DNA of 64,000 bases from Klebsiella quasipneumoniae subsp. quasipneumoniae. GTDB taxonomy: Bacteria > Pseudomonadota > Gammaproteobacteria > Enterobacterales > Enterobacteriaceae. The stretch is taken from assembly GCF_020525925.1 (NCBI RefSeq), contig NZ_CP084876.1:4960001-5024000 (forward strand), in the 5' to 3' direction. Made by a program: the position numbers and the translations under genes. Numbering within the stretch: position 1 is the first letter of the stretch; each line of letters starts with the position of its first letter. The notes under the pieces were generated by a model that had not been told where the DNA came from, did no database searches, and worked only from the letters and a program-made list of their open reading frames with translations. Positions 7,933-14,677 of this stretch are shown here, piece after piece.

Positions 7933-8762
7933 CCTTCACCGCCTTTTTGCTGCAGGCTGTGGCGCAGGTAAAACCACGACAGCGCGCCGCAGATCGCCAG
8001 CGACACCACGCCAAGCGCATTCGCCACCGCGTAATCACCATAGGAATTGACGCGAAACGCCATATCCACGGTCAGCATCGTCGGCGTCCCCACGCCGATC
8101 ATCAGCGGTACCGACAGCACCGACATCATGGTTACCGTCGACAGCACCAGCGCCACTCCGATGGTCGGCAGGACCTGCGGCAGCATAATATCGAACAGCA
8201 GCCGCGGCCGGGAGGCGCCAAGATTACGTGCGGCGAGGATCTGCGACGGCTCCAGCGCCGCCATCGCTCCGCAGATCAACAGCGTAGCAAAGGCCAGCTG
8301 CTTCCAGACAAAGGTAATGACAATTCCCTTCCATCCCAGCCAGGAGAGGGTCTCCAGCGGCCTGACCAGATCGGCCGCCACCAGCGCATTGTTCATCAGG
8401 CCATTTTTGGCGAGAAAAGTGCGCATCATCTGGGCGACGACAATAAAGGGGATAAACAGCGGCAAGCGATACAAAAAACCCAGCAGGCGAACAACGGGCC
8501 GGCAAGGCGACAGCGCAATCACTGCCGAGAGGGTAATGGCGATCAGCGCTAACAACGCCACTGAGATCAGCACGATAAGCAGCGAAAAGAGCACATCGTT
8601 GGCGTAAAGCGCATAGACCTTGCGAAAATGATCGAGGGTGAACGACTGTCCCGGCGCGGTAAACGCCGAGACCAGCGAAAACCCCAGCGGATACAAAAAC
8701 AGGACCGCGATCATCAGCGCGGCCGGGGCAACCAGCAGCAAGTATTTCAATGAACTGGACAT
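7929..8762 (-). CDS. ABC importer inner-membrane permease (first permease)
   Basis: A 277-residue permease with about six membrane helices beginning YLLLVAPAALMIAVLFLYP. The EAA loop AARNLGASRPRLLFDIMLP lies around residue 180. It pairs with the downstream permease to form the heterodimeric channel. The start codon lies 60 bp after the binding-protein stop. The gap contains a small GC-rich dyad (CGCCCGGGTCGGCGACCCGGGC), which may be a processing or partial-termination hairpin that lowers permease relative to binding-protein expression, as is common in such operons. Confidence 0.88.
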   Translation of the reverse strand: MSSSLKYLLLVAPAALMIAVLFLYPLGFSLVSAFTAPGQSFTLDHFRKVYALYANDVLFSLLIVLISVALLALIAITLSAVIALSPCRPVVRLLGFLYRLPLFIPFIVVAQMMRTFLAKNGLMNNALVAADLVRPLETLSWLGWKGIVITFVWKQLAFATLLICGAMAALEPSQILAARNLGASRPRLLFDIMLPQVLPTIGVALVLSTVTMMSVLSVPLMIGVGTPTMLTVDMAFRVNSYGDYAVANALGVVSLAICGALSWFYLRHSLQQKGGEG

Positions 8763-8822
8763 AAAGGACCTGGCGTTGGCACAAGCAAGCGCCCGGGTCG
8801 GCGACCCGGGCTGGAAAAAGGG

Positions 8823-9962
8823 TTAATTGGCCACCTGGCTTTCGTAACCCTCTTTGATATCGTCAAAGTAGGGGGCGATCGGGAAGCTTTTGCCATACTT
8901 CGCCAGGGCTTCAGGCGAAATTTCGGCAAACAGCTTTTGCCAGGTCGCCGCATCCAGCTTCGGCTTCACCTGCCCGGCGTCGATGCCCGGGTACCAGTTG
9001 AACTGCTTAACGATCCCCTGCGCCTGCACTTCCGGGCTGGTGGCCAGCGCGATAAAGTCGCGCGCCAGCTGCGGATTCGCCGCTTTCGCTGGGATGACGT
9101 AATACATCGGCTGACCCGGCATACCCGGGGCCAGTAAAGCGAGCTTAATCGATGGCGGCAGCTTGCCCTGATCTTTCCAGCTATAGAACATGTCGACCCA
9201 TACCGGGCCCATGGCGATCTCTCCCCGACTTAGCATATCGAGCGTTCCGGCGTTGCCCGGAGTGAAAGTGACATTTTTATTAAACGCTTTCAGTTTCGCA
9301 TAGGCCTGCTGCCAGCCCTTTTCGACGCTTTTATCATAAGGCGCGGAGGAGAGGCGCTCGGCGCCGGTCCCGTAGGCGTAGATCCAGCCCACCACAAAGC
9401 TAACGCCGGACATGCCGTTCTTGATGCCGTTATAGCCAAAAGCCTGCGGATGTTTCTGCGTCCACGCGACCAGCTCGTCATACGACGCCGGTGGCGTACT
9501 GACGAGATCGCTGTTCCAGGCGATAGCGGTCTGGCTTAAGAACATCGGCATGACGTATCCGTCGACGTTAACGCCGAGCGCCTGGGTGGCGCTCGGCGAG
9601 CTCACCATGCCGCCGGTCTGAATATCCTGGCGATATTTTTGCAGCAATCCCTTTTCCACCTGTTCGCCCCCCGCCTTCTGATGCACCACGGCGACGTCGA
9701 TATCCCACTGCTGCGCGCCGCTCTCCTGTTGGGCGCTCAACTTCTCGCTGATTTTATTCGACCCGGCGTCGCCAGGGCCGGTACCGATCACCCGCACCTT
9801 GACGCCGGGATGAGCGGCTTCAAATTTTGGCCCCAGCCAGGTTTTCACGTAATCCACCATATTCTGATCGCCCGCGGTAGCGACGTTAAGAAAGGTGTCG
9901 GCCTGGGCGCTAACGCTCAGGCAGAGGGTCGTTAAGATCGCTGCTTTCGTCTTAGTAAACAT
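8823..9962 (-). CDS. ABC importer periplasmic substrate-binding protein
   Basis: A 379-residue type-II periplasmic binding protein (family 1 extracellular solute-binding). An ATG at 9960-9962 gives a good Sec signal, MFTKTKAAILTTLCLSVSAQA, cleaved before DTFLNVATAG. The longer frame to 10073 would bury this signal and is rejected. No lipobox cysteine is present, so it is soluble. It resembles ferric/polyamine/hexose-phosphate binders; the segment ATAGDQNMVDYVK and the later GPGDAGSNK are likely ligand-side loops but are not diagnostic. Substrate is unassigned; the neighbouring hydrolases argue for a phosphorylated organic compound. Confidence 0.87.
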   Translation of the reverse strand: MFTKTKAAILTTLCLSVSAQADTFLNVATAGDQNMVDYVKTWLGPKFEAAHPGVKVRVIGTGPGDAGSNKISEKLSAQQESGAQQWDIDVAVVHQKAGGEQVEKGLLQKYRQDIQTGGMVSSPSATQALGVNVDGYVMPMFLSQTAIAWNSDLVSTPPASYDELVAWTQKHPQAFGYNGIKNGMSGVSFVVGWIYAYGTGAERLSSAPYDKSVEKGWQQAYAKLKAFNKNVTFTPGNAGTLDMLSRGEIAMGPVWVDMFYSWKDQGKLPPSIKLALLAPGMPGQPMYYVIPAKAANPQLARDFIALATSPEVQAQGIVKQFNWYPGIDAGQVKPKLDAATWQKLFAEISPEALAKYGKSFPIAPYFDDIKEGYESQVAN

Positions 9963-9991
9963 GGATTGTCCCCAGAATGAACACGCTGATA

Positions 9992-11023
9992 TCACTGTGA
10001 TAGTGGTAAAGGAAAAATATGGAGGGCCGGCATGGGCACATGGAGCCTGACGCGGCTTTTCGTCGGCCAGCACTGAGCGGAGTCGGCCTGCAGCAGGCGG
10101 TCATGGCAGCGCACGCTGTGGCGATACAGATTGCCCAGAAACGCGCTTTGCTCCACCATCCCCTCCAGGGCGAGCCCCTCCTGCGGCGCGGGCTGCGTTA
10201 ATTCGCCGAGCGTGGCATCGGCGCTGCGAAAATAAATGACTTTTTCACCCTGCTGAGCTGCGGATAAACCGGATATTGCGGCAGCAGATATTTCATCAGA
10301 GGTTATTTTATTATCGGCGCCCATAAAATCAGCGACGAAGGGTGTCGCGGGTCGCTGATATATTTGTTGCGGCGTACCGGTTTGCTCAATTCGCCCCTGG
10401 TTTAATACTGCAATACGGTCCGCCATCACTAATGCCTCCTGTTGATCGTGGGTGACAATTAACGACGTAAAGCCGAGTTTCTTTTGCAGAGATTTAATTT
10501 CATGGCGCACATTGAGCCGCACTTTGGCATCCAGATTAGATAACGGCTCATCCAGCACCAGCACCTGAGGCTCTATCGCTAGTGCCCTCGCCAGCGCCAC
10601 CCGCTGCCGCTGGCCGCCCGACAGTTCAGTCACCTTCACGTCAGCCAGCCCGTCGAGATTGACGATCCGTAGCAGCTCCGCCACTCGCCGTGTGATGTCC
10701 GCCCCGCGCCATTTGCGCAGCTTCAGGCCATAGCCAATATTGCGCGCCACCGTCAGGTGCGGCCACAGGGCGTAGCTTTGAAACACCATGGTGATATTGC
10801 GCTGCTCCGGCGCCTGATGGGTGATCGCTCGGCTGGCGATGGAGATCTCCCCGCTTTCCACCGGAATAAAACCGCAGAGGGCATTCAGCAGGGTGGTTTT
10901 TCCACATCCCGAAGGACCGAGCAGCGCGATCATCTCCCCCTGCTCGACCGCCAGATCGATATTATGTAAAACCACTTTATCGCCATAACAAATTTTAAGG
11001 CCGGAGATCTTTAAATAACTCAT
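9992..11023 (-). CDS. ABC importer ATPase
   Basis: A 343-residue MalK/PotA-type ATPase and first gene of the importer operon. Walker A GPSGCGKT is at residues 36-43, the Q-loop at [11 protein letters not shown], the signature LSGGQRQR near 134-141, Walker B VLVLDEP, and the switch histidine in IVTHDQQEA. A TOBE-like regulatory domain occupies the last 110 residues. The 29-nt gap to the binding-protein gene indicates co-transcription. All nucleotide-binding motifs are intact. The promoter region is shared with the divergent phosphodiesterase gene and contains a palindromic operator. Confidence 0.92.
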   Translation of the reverse strand: MSYLKISGLKICYGDKVVLHNIDLAVEQGEMIALLGPSGCGKTTLLNALCGFIPVESGEISIASRAITHQAPEQRNITMVFQSYALWPHLTVARNIGYGLKLRKWRGADITRRVAELLRIVNLDGLADVKVTELSGGQRQRVALARALAIEPQVLVLDEPLSNLDAKVRLNVRHEIKSLQKKLGFTSLIVTHDQQEALVMADRIAVLNQGRIEQTGTPQQIYQRPATPFVADFMGADNKITSDEISAAAISGLSAAQQGEKVIYFRSADATLGELTQPAPQEGLALEGMVEQSAFLGNLYRHSVRCHDRLLQADSAQCWPTKSRVRLHVPMPALHIFPLPLSQ

Positions 11024-11185
11024 ATTCGCTACCTGACAGCGCTGTTGCGGGCATTTTTTATTGCTGTGAACACGTGTTCATTTAGCTGTAAAAAAAATGC
11101 AACGTTAACTCGACATGATGTGAGCCTACTTTGTCGGGTATTTATGACAATTTAATTAAGCGGCAAAAAATTTTGGCGAGGGTAA
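11024..11185. promoter_or_regulatory. Divergent promoter region of the ABC and phosphodiesterase operons
   Basis: The 162 bp between the two divergent operons hold the 14-bp palindrome listed below and AT-rich tracts (TTTTTTATTG near 11053, and TTTATGACAATTTAATTAA near 11140-11158) suited to back-to-back promoters. No unambiguous -35/-10 pair was identified. Confidence 0.55.
11067..11080. promoter_or_regulatory. Candidate LacI-family operator (perfect palindrome)
   Basis: TGAACACGTGTTCA is a perfect 14-bp palindrome with the central CG that is typical of LacI/GalR-family operators. It lies 44 bp upstream of the ATPase start and 106 bp upstream of the MBL-hydrolase start, and a LacI-type regulator is encoded two genes away. 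Assignment to that regulator is inference. Confidence 0.65.
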
Positions 11186-11956
11186 ATGAAAATAGATGTG
11201 CTTGGCTGCGGGAGCGCCTTTTCCTGCACGCAAAATACCTCCGCGCTGCGGGTAATCGACGCGGACAACAAACAGTGGTTAATCGACTGCGGACCCACCG
11301 TTCCCCGCGCGCTCTGGCAGCGCGGCGGCGGGGTCAACGATATCGACGCGATCTACTTCACCCACGTTCATCCGGACCACTGCACCGGTCTGACGGCGCT
11401 GCTGAATTACTGGAAAAGCGGCTCCCGCCAGAAGCCGCTGATTATCTACTGCCAGCCGACGCAGCAGCCGGTGCTCATGCAGCTGGCCGCGCTGGCGAAC
11501 TGGCCGCAGGCGGAGCTCGGTTTCACCATCGACTGGCAAGCATGTCGCGAAGCCTGGACGTGGCAGGACTGGCAGATCCGCACTGCCCCCACCCAGCATG
11601 AGCTGAGTAATCGCGCCATCCGTATCACCATTGCCGGGCAGACGCTGTTTTACAGCGGCGATGGCCGGCCGACCGCCGACTCGATGGCCCTGATGGCCGG
11701 CGCCGGGCTGGCGTTTCAGGAGTGTGCCTCGGTGGCGGCCCTGGACGATGACGCCTCTCATGGCGATTTCCCCTCTTGCCTGATGCTGTTCAGAACGCTG
11801 CAGCTCCCGGCGCTGGGGCTCTATCACTGCGAGGACGCTGCCCTGCCGGGGCTGAAGCAGGCCTGCCAGCCGTGGCCGGGGTTATTCGTTTCCCGGGATG
11901 GGCTCGCCTTAACGCTGCCGCGTCCCCCGTTTACCGACGAGGCGCACATCCTATGA
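11186..11956 (+). CDS. MBL-fold phosphodiesterase-like hydrolase (PhnP/RNase Z-like)
   Basis: A 256-residue cytosolic metallo-beta-lactamase-fold protein. The metal motif HxHxDH is present as H60-V-H62-P-D64-H65 in FTHVHPDHCTGL. Other candidate ligands are the His in TQHELSN, the Asp in FYSGDGRP and the His in GLYHCED. The N-terminus MKIDVLGCGSAF is typical of the PhnP/RNase Z group, which cleaves cyclic and linear phosphodiesters rather than beta-lactams. A GCGAGG ribosome-binding site precedes the ATG. It is first in an operon with a LacI regulator (4-bp overlap) and an IMPase-family gene, and divergent from the ABC importer. A role in hydrolysing the imported compound is inferred. Confidence 0.85.
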   Translation: MKIDVLGCGSAFSCTQNTSALRVIDADNKQWLIDCGPTVPRALWQRGGGVNDIDAIYFTHVHPDHCTGLTALLNYWKSGSRQKPLIIYCQPTQQPVLMQLAALANWPQAELGFTIDWQACREAWTWQDWQIRTAPTQHELSNRAIRITIAGQTLFYSGDGRPTADSMALMAGAGLAFQECASVAALDDDASHGDFPSCLMLFRTLQLPALGLYHCEDAALPGLKQACQPWPGLFVSRDGLALTLPRPPFTDEAHIL

Positions 11957-12972
11957 GCACCGCATCACGTAAAGCCAGCGTCACCGCCCAGGATGTCGCA
12001 CGGCGTGCGGGCGTCTCCCGGGCGGTGGTGTCCCGGGCGTTGAGCAGCAACGGCAGCATCTCTCCCGATGCCCGGGCGCGGGTGTTGCGCGCCGCCGAAG
12101 AGCTGGGGTATCAGGTTAACTTCCTCGCCCAGGGGCTGAACCGCCAGCGCAGCCACTTAATCGGCGTGATCGTCTCGCGCATCAGCGATCCTTTTCGCAG
12201 CGCCCTGCTTGATGCCTTGCTCAACGAGATCCAGCGCCAGGGCTTTCAGGCGCTGGTGAGCGAGATCCATAGCGAGCAGGATCTGGCGCATACCCTGCGC
12301 CGTTTCACGCAGTTTCGCGTCTCCGGGGTTATCGTTACCTCCGGCCAGCCGCCGGAAGCGCTGGTGAACGAGTGCGTTCACCAGCATATTCCGGTAGTGG
12401 GCATTAACCGTCAACCGACGATCCCCGGGGTGGATTATGTCTGCTCTGATAACGCCGCCGGCGCCGAACTGGCCGCTAACCAGCTGTTGCGCAGCGGCTG
12501 TCGGCGCTTCGGCTGGCTCAATACTCTCCCTTCCACCTGGGCCGGGCGCATGCGCGGTGAAGCATTCAGCCGGGCGCTACAGGCGCGCGGAGTGGACATC
12601 GAACGCGACCTGGCGCACCTCGCCTGTCCGGAAGAGGGCTACGTCGGCGGTGAGCAGGCCGCGGCGCTCGCTGACGAGGTGCCTGAGGGGATCTTTTGCG
12701 CGAATGCCCAGCTTGCCTGTGGCTTTCTTGATGGGATGCGCCAGCGCGGCAAACAGGCGCCTGAGGATTTTCAGCTGATTGGTTTTGATAACACGCCGCC
12801 GACCGCGCAATATAGCTATCAGCTCACCACCCTACATCAGGATGTGGCGGCGATTTCCCGCCAGGCGCTTGCCCGGCTGCTGGAGCGCACCGCCGACCCT
12901 TTACAACCTTCACGCACCACATGGGTGGAGGTGACATTAATTCACCGGCGCACGTCGCCCTTTGTTATCTGA
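11953..12972 (+). CDS. LacI-family transcriptional regulator
   Basis: A 339-residue LacI/GalR regulator. The ATG at 11953 overlaps the upstream stop (ATGA) and gives a protein starting directly before the HTH: VTAQDVARRAGVSRAVVSRAL (about residues 10-29), then the hinge EELGYQVNFLAQGL and the periplasmic-binding-protein-like effector domain (about 65-339). The frame from 11776 adds a spurious 59-residue lead. The HTH recognition helix AVVSRAL is standard. It probably binds the palindrome at 11067-11080 and responds to the imported compound or a product of it; both are inference. Confidence 0.92.
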   Translation: MSTASRKASVTAQDVARRAGVSRAVVSRALSSNGSISPDARARVLRAAEELGYQVNFLAQGLNRQRSHLIGVIVSRISDPFRSALLDALLNEIQRQGFQALVSEIHSEQDLAHTLRRFTQFRVSGVIVTSGQPPEALVNECVHQHIPVVGINRQPTIPGVDYVCSDNAAGAELAANQLLRSGCRRFGWLNTLPSTWAGRMRGEAFSRALQARGVDIERDLAHLACPEEGYVGGEQAAALADEVPEGIFCANAQLACGFLDGMRQRGKQAPEDFQLIGFDNTPPTAQYSYQLTTLHQDVAAISRQALARLLERTADPLQPSRTTWVEVTLIHRRTSPFVI

Positions 12973-12982
12973 GAGCAGGACT

Positions 12983-13744
12983 ATGACGGAAGCACAACGA
13001 GAGTCATTATGCGCCTTAATTCGCCAGGCTGGCGCCCACGCCCAGGCGCTACGCGATGCGGGATTACAGGTCGATAAAAAATCGCGCCAGGATTTTGTGT
13101 CGCAGGCGGATCTCGCGGTAGAACAAGAGATTAAAGGCTGGCTGCAGGCCCATTTTCCCCAGGAGGGTTTCCTCGGCGAGGAGAGCGGTTTCGCCGGCGA
13201 TGCACAGACCGTCTGGGTGCTCGACCCTGTCGATGGCACCACCAACTTTATCCTCGGTATGGATTACTGGTGTATCTCGCTGGCGCGAGTGTGCCAGGGT
13301 GAGCTGACGCTTGGCATTATCTACGCCCCCGATCGCGATGAGTTTTTCTTCGCTGGTCGCGGCGAAGGCGCGTATCTCAACGGCCAGCGCCTGACGCTAC
13401 GCGAACCGGATCCGGATGCGGTGGTAGTGGGTATGGGCCGCTCCAGCCGCGCCCCGGCCAGCGACTACGCCTGGGCCATCACCACCCTGCTCGACGCCGG
13501 CCTGGAATATCGCCGCTTCGGCGCGGGCGCCCTGATGCTGGCGCATGTCGCCGCCGGCCAGCTCCATGCCTATTATGAAGCGCATATGAACAGCTGGGAC
13601 GCGCTGGCAGGCATGCTGTTGATTGAGGAGGCGGGCGGAACGTGCAATGCGTTTCTCGCCAATGAGGGGCTGCGGCGAGGTAACCGCGTGCTGGCCGGCT
13701 GCGCAGGCGTCCAGCCACGACTGGCCGCCCTGCTGGAGAAATGA
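12983..13744 (+). CDS. Inositol monophosphatase family protein
   Basis: A 253-residue Mg2+-dependent, Li+-sensitive-type phosphatase of the IMPase/HisN/CysQ superfamily. Metal-binding motifs are complete: GEES at 65-68, DPVDGTTNF at 81-89 and the C-terminal NSWDALAGMLLIEEAGG. The family removes a phosphate from inositol-1-phosphate, histidinol phosphate, PAP and similar substrates; sequence alone does not choose among them. The ATG at 12983 follows GAGCAGGAC and lies 10 bp after the LacI stop, so it is the third gene of the operon. Beside a phosphodiesterase and a transporter, it most likely takes the last phosphate off an imported substrate. Confidence 0.9.
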   Translation: MTEAQRESLCALIRQAGAHAQALRDAGLQVDKKSRQDFVSQADLAVEQEIKGWLQAHFPQEGFLGEESGFAGDAQTVWVLDPVDGTTNFILGMDYWCISLARVCQGELTLGIIYAPDRDEFFFAGRGEGAYLNGQRLTLREPDPDAVVVGMGRSSRAPASDYAWAITTLLDAGLEYRRFGAGALMLAHVAAGQLHAYYEAHMNSWDALAGMLLIEEAGGTCNAFLANEGLRRGNRVLAGCAGVQPRLAALLEK

Positions 13745-13771
13745 CGCTACACCGCCCCCGGCGTGGCCTGA

Positions 13772-14125
13772 CTAACGCCAGGTTTCGCTGCGGGGAATAT
13801 TATTCGGGCAGCGCTTAATCGCGCAAAAGGACTGGTAAAAACAGGAGTCAGACCGCTCGCCGCCGGCATGGTACGGGCACGATGGCCGCTCGCGTAATAT
13901 TTCCCACTGCGCCTCGTCGTACACCGCAATATTGTAGATTTTTAATGAATGATACTGGTCATTAATTAAAACTCTTGAGGAATAGAGCTTCATTGTCTCG
14001 CCGGGCAGCAGGATCACATCGGCCTCGTACCACATAATAAATTTTAAGAAACGCAGGCTGGATATCGCCGAAAAGGCGATGCCGGATTGCGGGCAGATCA
14101 GGGTATTAAGAATAGTCCATTTCAT
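13772..14125 (-). CDS. Cysteine-rich hypothetical protein
   Basis: I do not recognise this 117-residue protein. It starts MKWTILNTLICPQSG and is read from an ATG at 14123-14125 preceded by GGAAGGAAT. The N-terminal half is hydrophobic in patches and the C-terminal 40 residues carry a run of cysteines (SCPYH, SDSCFYQSFCAIKRCPNN), which suggests metal binding or disulfides. The segment LLPGETMKLYSSRVLIND and the codon use look like a real coding gene. It is convergent with the IMPase gene and 28 bp from it, with an AT-rich region upstream. A low-GC upstream flank hints at acquired DNA. Confidence 0.55.
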   Translation of the reverse strand: MKWTILNTLICPQSGIAFSAISSLRFLKFIMWYEADVILLPGETMKLYSSRVLINDQYHSLKIYNIAVYDEAQWEILRERPSCPYHAGGERSDSCFYQSFCAIKRCPNNIPRSETWR

Positions 14126-14677
14126 ATTCCTTCCTTATATAAATGCTACAAATTGTTACCGTATATAGTGATAGCATTCATTAATATAAACTGCAAGCAT
14201 CCCTGACAATTATGTGACTTAAGACAATTCCTAACAACATACTCCATTATTAGTAACGTTTACTTTTCGTCGAGAGATTAATGATTAGACCCTATAAAAA
14301 CAGAAACAAATCAACCTAAAAAAAGAAAATACAATAAAAAATAAGATTAAATAAAAATAATTGACAATATGTATTAGTCCCTTTGGATGAGCCTTCATCC
14401 ATTCGTATCAGACGATGTGGCGCTGAGCGTCGCCAAAGCTTCCGCCGGCAGAGAGGACGACGGCAGCCAGCTATTTATTGCGCGGTTGCCTCGGCGTACG
14501 ACAACAGACCCGCGCAGCCATCAGGCCGCGCTCGGGTAAATGTCTTTGGTATACCGCCATAGCGAATATCTTTGCGATAATATCGCCATGGCGATTGATC
14601 TTATTTAGCTCAATCCGTATGTCGGGGTACCGTCTACAGAATATTGCCACGCCGGTCTAATAAGCCCCGCTGGGGCC
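14126..14677. other. 552-bp AT-rich intergenic region
   Basis: From 14140 to 14380 the sequence is very AT-rich, in contrast to the GC-rich flanks; it contains the promoter of the hypothetical gene and possibly a silencer (H-NS-type) region. A short dyad TGGATGA/TCATCCA lies near 14384-14402. The plus frame 14478-14660 is not supported as a gene. A weak hairpin at 14664-14676 may end bamK. Confidence 0.5.
14664..14676 (-). terminator. Weak hairpin after bamK
   Basis: A GCCCC/GGGGC 5-bp stem with a 3-nt loop directly abuts the bamK stop codon; on the minus strand TTATT follows. It may be a weak terminator or simply stabilise the transcript end. Confidence 0.4.

Noticed and set aside
14478..14660. 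60-codon plus-strand frame downstream of bamK
   Set aside because: Short, Arg/Ile-rich, no ribosome-binding site, and convergent into bamK with no conserved features recognised.
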